A DNA stretch of 64,000 nt from Lucinisca nassula. Its lineage: Eukaryota > Mollusca > Bivalvia > Lucinida > Lucinidae. Made by a program: the position numbers and the translations under genes. The notes below the pieces were generated by a model, which was not told the DNA's origin, searched no databases, and was given only the letters and a program-made list of their open reading frames with translations. The stretch lies in contig OY757012.1 in NCBI GenBank assembly GCA_963580285.1, positions 172,009,994 through 172,073,993 on the forward strand, read 5' to 3'. How positions within the stretch are numbered: the first letter of the stretch is position 1; each line of letters opens with the position of its first letter. This document shows, piece after piece, positions 54,425-64,000 of this stretch.

Positions 54425-55112
54425 GTAAATTAACCCACAGCTCCAAGCAGTGACACCAAAGGAAAAAGAAACACAAACATGAAATAACTGGACCCTAATG
54501 GAAACATCAATAGCGGAAAAAGGACAGTTACTTTCCCACAAAATGGCGAACTGGCTATCCAAAACAAAATAACATAACGATAAACACACTCAAAGACAAG
54601 CCATAACAAAAATTAACGGCGACAGAAAAACCGCATTGGAACGGTCAGTGAAACAAATTCCACTGGGCAGGGATGGGGGTTAAATCAGTTTAACGCAGCT
54701 GCAATCCTCGACCTTACTTCCGTTATGATTTGGACAAATAATTTGTTCAGTCCGCATGAAGGCCTCCTAACTCATCAGTACAACATCTCCGAGAACACAC
54801 AAAATCAAACAACCACAGAGATGAAACAAAGGTGAAGATTCGACAGCAAAAAAAAAGACACAGACATGCTGGAGCAAAAGAAAATAAACCAACAGATATA
54901 GACTCCGATGGGCCGGCCCAGAGAATCAGGCACCAACCAACATTACATAAAATTAGATTCTCTCTAATTCTCAGTAAACCTTTACGTTGGAACCGCCATA
55001 GAATCAGGGGCCTGACCCACCGGCGTGCAATTAAAAAGGGAAGCAAAGTTGTCAACCGTGATTGGGTTAACTACCATGCTTGCAGTCTGCCGCAAAACAT
55101 TTATGTTGTTAA
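54425..55112 (-). mobile_element. PLE-A copy, left arm of an inverted pair
   Basis: A-type UTR, lacking the last about 35 bases of the terminus, runs into RT C-terminal coding sequence up to CATTTATGTTGTT, where the SINE begins. The plus-strand arm continues from the complement of the same point at 55396. Confidence 0.75.
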
Positions 55113-55395
55113 GACGGCCCAGTCAACACTATTTAGGTCATTCTCCAGCCGGTCAGTTTACCTATTCAAATTCCTGGGCAGGCTAATACACAAGCGGTTA
55201 ACCAGGACAGTGCACATTCTTTCGCCAGAAACTGACAACCGCCCTTCTTGAATCAGCGGAATGGAGAATATGACCGTATAAACGATTTCAGTATCAATCT
55301 TCACGAAAGAATGTTGCCGCCCCATTAGGTATCGAACCCGTGTCCTCCCGATCACCATTCAGACGCGCATCCGACTGAGCTACCCAGGCCGTCTC
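55113..55395 (-). mobile_element. tRNA-derived SINE at the centre of the inverted pair
   Basis: On the minus strand: GCCTGGGTAGCTCAGTCGGA (A box), GGGTTCGATACC (B box), then a body ending GACTGGGCCGTCTT. The outermost bases GACGGCC and GGCCGTC are themselves inverted. Confidence 0.75.
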
Positions 55396-55785
55396 AACAA
55401 CATAAATGTTATGGCAGTTAACCCAGTCACGATTGACAACTTTGCTTCCCTCTTTAATTGCAAGCCGGTGGCTTAGGCCTCAGATTCTATGAAGGTTACA
55501 GCGTAAAGGCTTCCTGTGAATTAGAATAAATTAATAAATAAATAAATAAATAAATAAAACCAATTTGAAGTTGTTCTCCGGAAAAATTTCATGAGAATTA
55601 GAATAGAATTTAATATTATGTAATGTTTGTTGGTGCCTGATGCTCTGCCTCTATTTGAAACCATCGGAGACTAACTGTTGATTTTCTTTTGTTCCAACAT
55701 TTCAGTGGTTTCTTGCTGTCGAGCCTTCACCGTTGTTTCATTCTGGTTGTTTGATTTTTGTGTTCTGGGAGATGTTGCACTGGAA
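55396..55785 (+). mobile_element. PLE copy, right arm of the inverted pair
   Basis: RT C-terminal coding sequence (AACAACATAAATGTTATGGC, CTTCCCTCTTTAATTGC) and UTR up to GAGATGTTGCACTGG, with a (TAAA)n run near 55532-55558, cut off by the next minus-strand copy. Confidence 0.75.
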
Positions 55786-57104
55786 AATAGAAGTGGGGAC
55801 AATGGTCAGGAATCGATACAATTAACCCACAGCTCCCATCAGAGACACCAAAGGGAAAGAAACACAAACATGAAGCAACAGACCCCAACAGAAACACCAA
55901 CAGCGGAAAACCAAAAGGACAGTAACTTTCCAACAAAATGGCCAATAGGCTATCCAAAATAAAATAATATAAGCAACACCCAAAGACAAAACATAACAAA
56001 AATAAACCGCGACAGACGAACCGTCTTGGAACGGTCAGCGGAAACGAATTCCACTGGTGGTTGTGGTGGGGGGCTCAAATCGATTTTACGTGGCCTCAAT
56101 CCTCGCCCTTACTTCCGTCGCGATTAAGACAAATAATTTCTCCCGTCCGCATGAAGGCCTCCTAACTCATCAGTGCAACATCTCCGTGAACATAAAAATC
56201 AAACAACCACAGATATGGAACAACGATGAGGACTCGAGAGCAAGAAACAACTGAAATGCCGGAGCAAAAGAAAACCAACAGTAAGACTCCGATGAGCCCG
56301 ACCAGAGACAGAGCATCATGTACCAACCAACATAAGCCTTTATGTTGGAACCGTCATAGAATCTGAGTCCTGACCCACCGGCGTGCAATTAAAGAGGGAA
56401 GCAAAGTTGAAAACCGTCATTGGGTTAACTACCATGCATGTTGTCTGTCGAATGACATTTATGTTGTACCCAATCTTTTTATATCGAAGAATGATATTAC
56501 GAAATTAGGTGCTGAAGTCATTGCGGTTATAAATTTTTCTGAATTTATACAGTAAGGCACCATAAAATTCGGGTTCCGATAGACCTTGTTGCAGAAGAGT
56601 TTTAAGTCCAATATTGAATTTTGAAATTAAATCAAAATGACGTCTATAAAATTCTGAAAAGGCTTTGCGTTGTTTATGGTACCGATATCCCTAATTAAGA
56701 AGTTTAGCCGTTAACAATTTATTACGAGTGTTGAAATCAGTTACATGAAACACACACTCTGGCAAATCGAATTAATTGCGAAATATAAACGTCATAGGAT
56801 GGTGCACGAGTAACATCAACATCTAAAAAAGGAAAGTTTACAATCTCAAAATCAAAATCATCGCGTTTATCATAAATTTTGCAAGAAACAAACCCATCTA
56901 CAATAGATAGATGTAAATCCAAAAACGGGGCCTCGGTATCAGAAGAATTTGCTTCATTTAACTGAAGTTCTGAGGGGTAAATTTGACTATTCAAACCATC
57001 TAAATAGGTATTATCAATATTTAATACATCATCCAAAAATCTAGAAGTGGAGCTAAAAGCTTCAATGATTTCAGACTGGTTTTCAGCAGAAGGGGACATG
57101 ATGA

Positions 57105-57672
57105 AAAGTAGAAGTAAAACAAAGATCAGGAATCGATACAATTAACTTATTCCACCCATCAAAGACACCAAAGGAAAAGAAACACAAACATGTAGCGACC
57201 AGACCATAATGGAAACCAAAACAAAGGATGGCCATAAGGACAGTTACTTTCCCACAAAATGGCCAAATGGCCATCCGAAAATAAAAAGACACAAGTGATA
57301 CACACAGTAAGTAGTAACAAACAACAACATAAATAAACCGCCACAGAAGAACCGCATTGGAACGGTCAGTGGAAAGAATTCCACTGGGGGGCTTAAATCG
57401 ATTTTACATGGCCACAATCCTCCCACTTACCTCTGTCGCGGTATTCACTAATATCTGTCGCGGTATTCACTAATTTTGTTTAGTCCGCATGAAGGCTTCC
57501 TAACTCATCAGTGTAACATCTCCGGGAACATACAAATCACAAAACTACAGAGATGAAACAAGGTTGAAGACTCGACAGCATACAACAACAGAATTGCTGG
57601 AGCAAAAGAAAACCAACAGTTAGACTCCGAGGGGCCCGACCAAAGACGGAGCATCAGGCGTCAACCAACATA
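57105..57672 (-). mobile_element. PLE-B 3' end nested in the PLE RT
   Basis: A 568-bp B-type UTR inserted between GACATGATGA and the CTCCCTCATAACAAAAC that follows it in intact copies (compare 17305-17325). A 30-bp duplication of GTCGCGGTATTCACTAAT occurs near 57437-57475. Confidence 0.85.
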
Positions 57673-59213
57673 AAGTCTCCCTCATAACAAAACAGAAACA
57701 GATCAGCCACAAGTGGTGCGCAATTAGTACCCATCGGAATACCCACAACTTGTCTAAATAACTAATAAGCTTATGTAAATATGGTCAAGTAGAAAGGTGA
57801 GAGCTTTACACACTTTCTGAAACGACCATAAAGTATAGTTTTTATGCTCTTCAGAAGTGAAAAAAGCATTTCTTACATTACATGCAAGATAGCGGGAGTG
57901 TTTCCTATGAAATGTCCATTCAAATAAATCATTAAGTTTTTCTTTTATAAGATTATGAGGAAGTGTTGTGTAAAGGGTGAAAAAATCATAAGTAGAAAGA
58001 CTTGAAGCACGAAAACGCCTGGGTTTCAATTTATTTAAAACTTCATTAGATTTCTTCATAGACAAAACAGATTTCTACCTGATCTTTCGCAGACTTTGTA
58101 GCAATATTTTTTTAGATGTTTTTTTGATGGCAGTAAAACATGAAGTTAATAATTTGGAGAGCTCAGTGGTGGAACAAGAGCTTGAATTTGCAATAAACCG
58201 TGCTTTATATGGTCTTTTATGAAGTTTAGGTAACCAATATAACGTAGGAAGCTTATCTTGGCCTTCTGTGACAGAGACAGCAAACTTGGTGGCTGAATGA
58301 CAATTGTGGTCATCAACTAAAGCCATCTCTACAGCTAAAGGCTGAAGTGCATAGGCCTTAGTATTACCAAGTTCTTGCTGAAGATTGTTAACATAGTGTA
58401 GCCGTCAAACAACGTCCACTTTGTTAGCGACCTTATCAGCTGGAGCCAAAACAAACTTCCTATGAAATTCTTGAATACCTAGTTTAAGGTGACGTAAAAA
58501 CGTCTTAGGTTTAGGAGGTAATAAGTTCGTATTTTGCGAATAAAAAGAAATGAGTTAGTTCACTAACTTCAGAATGCTAAGTTTCCATTTCTTAAGAGCT
58601 TTATGCTCAACATACTCTCGTTTACACCATCGATTACCAAATTCATTCAAGGCAGCAGCGATTTCATCTCTACATTTATTGAAATCAATTTTAGAAGGAA
58701 ATCGATGTTTCGGTCCTTTAGAAATTATATTACGTGTCGTAGAATCAGGAATAATTTTTAAATTGCCAGTAATAATATGACCAGCAGCAGGATAGCAATA
58801 CACTGAATTTTTACAATCACATGTATCAGGAGTGGTTGTGTCAATATCAATATCAGAAACAAGTTTATTGAAATTAAAAATGATTGATCTAACAGGTTTA
58901 TTGTATTTATAGCAAATTATGGGTGTTTCAGTTTTTTGAAAATAAGCAGGAATGGATGAAATAACCGAACTGTCCCGGAAGATGTGAGGTAAATGTATAA
59001 CATTCAAATCCTTATTAATGAAGGATATTTTGATGTAATGACATTTGTGATTAATTTCAGAATCGATGAAAGGACGAAGAGCATGCTGAGTATAACCTCT
59101 AGTTAAAAGGGCAGCGTCGTATAACTGATTAGAACTAACGTAGAATTTATTCGCCTCGGTATCCAGAATCCGTAATACAGAAATGGGTAATGAACTTAGA
59201 AAGGCAAGCATTG

Positions 59214-59516
59214 ACGGTATTCGACTGGTAGGTTTCGTGAAATTTCCGTGAAATTCCACGTAGGAGTGTGGTTCCTAGTTGTAATAGCTGATCACATGGT
59301 CCAATCAAATATTTTATTTGCGTATAGCTCATATGCGACCGTGGTGCACGAAAGGTTCGACTTTTCCTTCGAATAGAATCGTGCTCCACGATCGCTTATG
59401 TATTTGAAAAATAACTCATATTTGATTGGACCATGTGATCGGCTATTACAAGATATCACCACACTCCTGCGTGGAATTTTACGAAAATTTCACGAAACTT
59501 CCCAGTCGAATATGGC
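59214..59516. mobile_element. Foldback element with 5-bp target duplication
   Basis: About 115-bp arms (TATTCGACTGG outward, GTGAAATTCCACG, CACATGGTCCAATCAAATAT) flank a centre with its own palindrome (GTGCACGAAAGGTTCGA / TCGAATAGAATCGTGC). CAATG occurs on both sides. The uninterrupted copy at 51480 has one CAATG at that place, so this is a true insertion. No coding frame. Confidence 0.85.
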
Positions 59517-59914
59517 CATTGAGTGGTGTCCATGATTCAATAATATTATTGACAGTCACTTCAGTCTAGTATTGTTTCTTTTAAAAACACGTAATTTACG
59601 TTTATAACTACCATTTTTCCTGGTGCCGTGCGATCTAGTTTTACGCTTTCGACAGTCCAGAAGCGAGAAAATATCAAAGTCGGGCATTTTCGATATATTA
59701 TCCTCATGATAAATGTTGTCATTAAAGCCCAATGGAAAAGGTGTCTATTATAATTTAATCCATTTCAATTCAGTTTCATGCCGTTAAATAATTCAAAACC
59801 TATCTGTAGAATTTATTCATAATATTTTTTTCCACTGGCTGTATAGAAATATCTTTTATAGAATGACCTGCACGATTGAAATGACGGTACAAGAAAGTAT
59901 CTGTTTTTTTTTAG

Positions 59915-60640
59915 GTTTAAAAAGATATAAAAAGATTCGGTACAACATGGATATTATACGACAGACTGCATGCATGGTAGTTAACCCAATCACGGTTGGC
60001 AACTTTGCTTCCCTCTTTAATTGCACGCCGGTGGGTCAGGCCTCAGATTCTATGACGGCTCATACGTAAAGGCTTATTGAAAATTAGAGAGATAATGTTG
60101 GTTGGTGCCTGATGCTCTGTCTCTGGTCGGGCTCATCGGAGTCTAACTGTTGGTTTTCTTTTGCTCCAGCATTTCAGTGGTTTCTTGCTGTCGAGTCCTC
60201 ACCGTTGTCTCACCTCTGTGGTTCTTTGATTTTTGTGTTCACGGAGATGTTGCACTGGTGAGTTAGGAGGCCTTCATGCGGACTGAACAAATTATTTGTC
60301 TAAATCGCGACGGATGTAAGGGCGAGGATAGTGGCCACGTAAAATCGATTTAAGCCCCCCGGTGGAAATCTTCCACTGACCGTTTCAAGGCGGCTCTTCT
60401 GTGGCGATTTATTTATGTTGTTGTTTGTTGCTTACTGTGTGTATCACTTGTGCCTTTTAATTTTGGATGGCCATATGGCCATTTTGTGGGAAAGTAACTG
60501 TCCTTATGGCCTTCCTTTGTTTAGGTTTCCATTATGGTCTGGTCGCTTAATGTTTGTATTTCTTTCCCTTTGGTGTCTTTTATGGGTGGAGTAAGTTAAT
60601 TGTATCAATTCCTGATCTTTGTTTTACTTCTACTTTACTC
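59915..60640 (+). pseudogene. PLE RT C-terminus with B-type 3' end
   Basis: Coding relic (RYKKIRYNMDIIRQTACMVV, FASLFNCTPVGQASDSM) followed by a full B-type UTR ending GATCTTTGTTTTACTTCTAC. It faces the minus-strand near full-length copy. Confidence 0.8.
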
Positions 60641-61180
60641 ATTCTCTGATAGTGTTCGTTAAATCGTGTTTTTAAAGACACGTGTTTTTCTCTATATAAA
60701 ATGGATGGCCTGTCTAATGGTCTGCAATAAACAAGTCCTTGTGACCATAGTATACATCAAAGGCTTATCTTATCTAAGTGATTATGAGGTGATTATGAGC
60801 ACAAACTCTCTGAGAGATATGTTTAAAAGGGGGCTTTATAAGGGGAAATTGTGTGATGGTATATTTTTTATTGAGATTGTTTCAAACAAAATGTTGTTTC
60901 AAATTACTTTTTTTTTATTTAAAAAAAAGTAAAGGAAAACACTGACATTCATTGTTTCATTAACTCAAACATGAAAAGAAGTAAACTAAATGAACTGATT
61001 AATTTAAGGTTAAATCAATCAATTAATATTTATTTATTTACTTATTTATACATTATTTTTGAAAGTATGTTATACAAATCATACAATGTCTTAAACATAA
61101 TATAGCATTTTATAGTTTCAGTCAAGATGCAACTATAAAGTTTTTCTTGTTTTTAGACACAATCATATCAGAAAAGAGAA
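60641..61180. other. AT-rich spacer
   Basis: One 88-codon open frame (60666-60932) has no recognised domain and low-complexity content; I do not call it a gene. Confidence 0.35.
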
Positions 61181-61194
61181 CAGCCCACATTTTT

Positions 61195-61650
61195 ATTCAG
61201 TAAAACTAGAGGATTGTGCATTATTTTTCTTATTTCTACTAAAAAAACATATATTGTGGGACCTCGTTAGAACGGCCTCGCAGTTCTACAAGTATCCGCA
61301 ATGTAAAAATTATGTACGGTAAAACTGAGATTTAGAGAGGTATACATTATTTTTCTTATTTCGTTTCAAAAATATATATTGTGGGCCCTCGTTAAAACCC
61401 CTCGCAGACGCTGTTCTAACGAGTACTCAGAATTTAATAATATTGTACATTAAAACTGGGATTTAGAGGGGGTAAACATTTTTTTATTTCTACTCAAAAA
61501 AATGTATTGTGGATCCTCTTTGGAATCGCCTCACCGAGGCGGTTCTAACAAGTACCTACAATATATGGTTTGAGCAGAAATATTAAAGAAATTAGGATTT
61601 TTATCATTTTTGGTCATAAATTTTACCAAGATATTTGAATATGCATGTTT
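61195..61650. repeat. Three M1 MITE cores in tandem
   Basis: CATTATTTTTCTTATTTC followed by GTGGG-CTCGTTAGAA type hairpin cores occurs three times, at about 61220-61310, 61345-61435 and 61470-61570, each preceded by AAAACTG-GATTTAGAG. The last has a good hairpin (AATCGCCTCACCGAGGCGGTT) and a right terminus GCATGTTTTTGTAAT. Confidence 0.65.
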
Positions 61651-62544
61651 TTGTAATGATTTTAAATAATGGCGTTTAAAAAAAATAAAAGTGCGGAATG
61701 TCAAAACCAGGACGTAGTTATCAAACAAGCAAATGAATAGATGTGAATTTTCTCTAGGTAATTGATTGCCCTCTCTTGGCCCCCTACCTGTATGACAGTC
61801 AGAATATCCCAAATGTATCTTATCTCAAAACTGAATTTTTCAATAAACGGTCATTAGGGTGTTATGCAATCAAAAAATGTGTCTTTAACATGCGAATAGG
61901 TTGGCCGACATACTGCATTTTACAATTTGCAACATGTTAGGTCATCACATATATCAAACCCGTAGACTTAATGTCAAATCGGACATGTTAACTACAGAAA
62001 ACGCCTGCCGTTTACAGACGAAGAAACGGTAGACGCAGTGCATAAATGTGAACAGCACCTGCACCTCTTCGCATTGCACTTGGAAATACTAGGATACATT
62101 CCACTTCTCCTGAAAGGATTGGTATATTTCGGAAGAATGGGCGATTTGATAGGAGATATTCTAACTCTCAGATTATTTTTAAATTAATTAGTACAACCAG
62201 CTCCACTTAAATTAACGGCAGTGACAGAAAACAAATTTATGGGGAGATCTTGTAAGTTTAAATTTATTTGTGATACTCACGTTTGTTTAAAGGGGCGATA
62301 CCGTCCAAACTAAAGCGATATTCATATCGGTCTATAAGTTAGAACTGAAAATTCTTCAAATAGAAGGCACTTCAAATAGAAGGCGAGTATAACAAAAGCC
62401 CACAAACCAGCTATGCCTATAAAAAAGCCCACAGATATCAAACAAGCAATTGCTATACAACGAGATACGAACATCGGTCCAATCAAAACCTTCAACAGGT
62501 ATCAAAAGGATGTCAAATTAAGGAACGATGAAAAGCAGTTGTAA
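61651..62544. other. Unassigned sequence
   Basis: No gene is assigned. A 60-70 codon frame around 61980-62187 includes LPFTDEETVDAVHKCEQHLH and looks more protein-like than its surroundings, but I see no family match. Confidence 0.3.
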
Positions 62545-62547
62545 AGC

Positions 62548-63042
62548 GTTCATGCGGACTGAACAAATTATTTATCTCAATCGCGACGAAAGCAAGGGCG
62601 AGGACTGCGGGCGCGAAAAGTCGATTTAAGCCCGCCAGTGGAATGCGGTTATTCTGTCGCGGTTGAGTTTTGTTATGGTTTGTCGTTGGGTGTGTGTTGC
62701 TTATATTTTATGTTTTGGATAGCCAATTGGCCATTTGGTCGGAAAGTAACTGTCCTTTTGGCTATCCGCTATTGATGTTTCCATTAAGTTCTAGTTATTT
62801 CATGTTTAGTTTAAACACATTATATTCCAAAAATATATATACAATGATATTCAATACAGATAAATAAATGTGCGAACAAAAGAAAAGGACCAGAATGGAA
62901 GCTAAGCTTATATTGTTCTTCTCCTTATGTTTCATATTTTACCTCATATTTAATGTTTGTATCTCTTTCCCTTTGGTGTCGCTGATGGGAGCTGTAGGTT
63001 AATTGCATCGATTCATGATCATTGCCTTCACTTCTGTTTTAC
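62548..63042 (+). mobile_element. PLE-A 3' end with a small insert
   Basis: UTR from TCATGCGGACTGAACAAATT to about 62806, then 62809-62944 foreign AT-rich sequence, then TTTAATGTTTGTATCTC to CATTGCCTTCACTTCTG. Confidence 0.7.
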
Positions 63043-63913
63043 AAGCAAATAGCAGTTATGAGTAAATACGTTTAAATGCATTTCTCTGATATTTGGTTAA
63101 AACTGTATATAAAGAATGTTTTTTTGAGCAAAGGATAGTACCATAATTATCCTAACATATGTCACATTAAAAAAAAAAACGCTATTTAAAACAAAAGCTA
63201 CCGAAAGAAAAGTGAAAACAGTAGCAACGGGATGTGTTTTATGTTGGTGATTCTGATTCTTAACATACTAATAGATGTTGATACTTTGATTATTCTGATT
63301 CTTCCCCCTTTTTTGGCTGTTTATTTTAGTTACGTTTGCCATTCCAGTTTAATGTTAGTCATGTTGGTCATTCTGATTCTATCCCCCAGTATGTATATTG
63401 CTCCTTTTTAGTTAGATTTATATATTCGGAGTCACCACATCTTTGGGAAAGAGCTGCTGATTCGGTTTGCCTGTTGTCGGTTTTGTTTACTCTCGTCGCT
63501 CCATTTTTCGTTTTCTCTCCCAAATGATATTGTGGGAAGTATTGAGAATCTGATTGCATCGGTTCTAATCGCTTCTCTTTTTAATTTTGAACGCTCGAAC
63601 AGCGACACAAACACACGTTTTGCAAAGGAAAACTGCCTTGAGACGGTAAGCAGAAAAAAATTGTGGTCTTCAAGGTCGGTGTGTTACAAACATCATTCCC
63701 TTTTTTTATTCAAGACACCATACACTTGCGAATTGAGCTTAAAAATAATTTTTTACATCATGTTTCTTTACAATATTTCATGATTCCAGTTCGACTTTGC
63801 GCGCATTGGTTTGTCTTAACTCCCCATATACTGTGGCTTTTTTCTCGTCACTTCATGTGAACAGGTGCCTGTGATGAAAACATCAATTTTTAAGAAGTGA
63901 AGTTGAAAAAATG
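63043..63913. other. Spacer with diverged 3' end repeat
   Basis: 63450-63590 matches 41690-41830 (CTGATTCGG, TTTTGTTTACTCTCGTC, TCTAATCGCTTCTC). No gene seen. Confidence 0.4.
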
Positions 63914-63986
63914 CGACCAGAACCGGACTCGAACCAGCGAACCCATGCTTACAAGGCAAGTGCTCTACCGACTGAGCTATCCGGTC
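63914..63986 (-). tRNA. tRNA-Thr(UGU), or an intact tRNA-like SINE head
   Basis: The minus strand folds as a 73-nt cloverleaf: acceptor GACCGGA/TCTGGTC with all seven positions paired (one G-U), D stem GCTC/GAGC, anticodon loop CTTGTAA (anticodon TGT, Thr) on a stem with one T-T mismatch, T stem GCTGG/CCGGT with wobbles and loop TTCGAGT. A box TAGCTCAGTCGG and B box GGTTCGAGTCC are canonical, and a six-T terminator follows within a few bases. The nearby T run and lack of an attached body favour a tRNA gene. The mismatch and the tRNA-SINE-rich setting leave a SINE origin possible. Confidence 0.7.
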
Positions 63987-64000
63987 CCTGATAGCATTTC

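Larger units (their letters stand above)
55786..59705 (-). pseudogene. Near full-length PLE retroelement with two nested inserts
   Basis: The best copy. Minus strand, N to C: Lys/Arg-rich start (DCRKRKTRSHGTRKNG, near 59650); after the foldback, RILDTEANKFYVSSNQLYDA, PAAGHIITGNLKIIPDSTT with CDC near 58820, REYVEHKALKKWKLSILKLV near 58575; LAPADKVAN near 58430; LPTLYWLPKLHKRPYKARFI near 58220; YDFFTLYTTLPH near 57960; GIPMGTNCAPL near 57725; FLDDVLNID near 57030; FLDLHLSIVDGFVSC near 56920; NCTPVGQ near 56370; then the A-type UTR. The PADK box, LPKLHK, post-RT FLD and motif order resemble Penelope-like RTs. No GIY-YIG domain is seen. Several frameshifts and stops. Inserts: 57105-57672 (PLE-B) and 59214-59516 (foldback). 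Confidence 0.85.

Overview
The window looks like one locus from an invertebrate animal genome, most probably a bivalve mollusc. This rests on AT-rich sequence, spliced CUB-domain exons with metazoan splice sites, GTCCGTCC-rich tandem-repeat elements opening AGCTCACCTG, tRNA-derived SINEs, hammerhead ribozymes, a mariner element and hundreds of bases of Penelope-like retroelement debris every few kilobases. I cannot name the species.

The only host gene I can support is on the + strand. It is a secreted or cell-surface type protein built from tandem CUB modules. Five exon candidates keep reading frame and phase when joined in order: 10145-10172, 11271-11448, 19612-19793, 25870-26005 and 50666-50874. 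Each CUB module is cut by a phase-0 intron and flanked by phase-1 introns. One donor is GC-AG. The last visible intron is about 24.7 kb and is nearly all repeats. Upstream exons and the partner of the last exon were not found.

Most of the rest belongs to one reverse-transcriptase family, called PLE-A/B here. It has an RT with FLDD/YLDD, GxPMGTNCAP and a post-RT FLD box, and a long 3' UTR in two subtypes (A ends ...CATTGCCTTCACTTC, B ends ...TTTGTTTTACTTCTAC). About 40 copies are present, nearly all 5'-truncated, often nested and repeatedly head-to-head. The best copy is 55786-59705 (minus). A second 5' half at 51330-54195 (plus) holds a mariner, and comparing the two copies gives the empty sites of the insertions.

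Layout: 1-1.1 kb terminal-inverted-repeat element; 1.2-12.6 kb MITEs, PLE fragments and first CUB exons; 13.0-15.5 kb ~168-bp satellite with PLE insertions; 15.8-18.1 kb PLE copies; 18.4-19.3 kb 42-bp minisatellite; 19.6-26.0 kb CUB exons with foldbacks, MITE, a LINE endonuclease relic and a SINE; 27.1-46.7 kb PLE copies, four ~165-bp tandem-array elements, two hammerhead ribozymes, two LINE RT relics and a PLE copy with strand-biased T-to-C hypermutation; 46.8-60.6 kb PLE complex with mariner, foldback and SINEs around the last CUB exon; 60.6-64 kb MITE cores, a PLE fragment and a tRNA-Thr-like gene.
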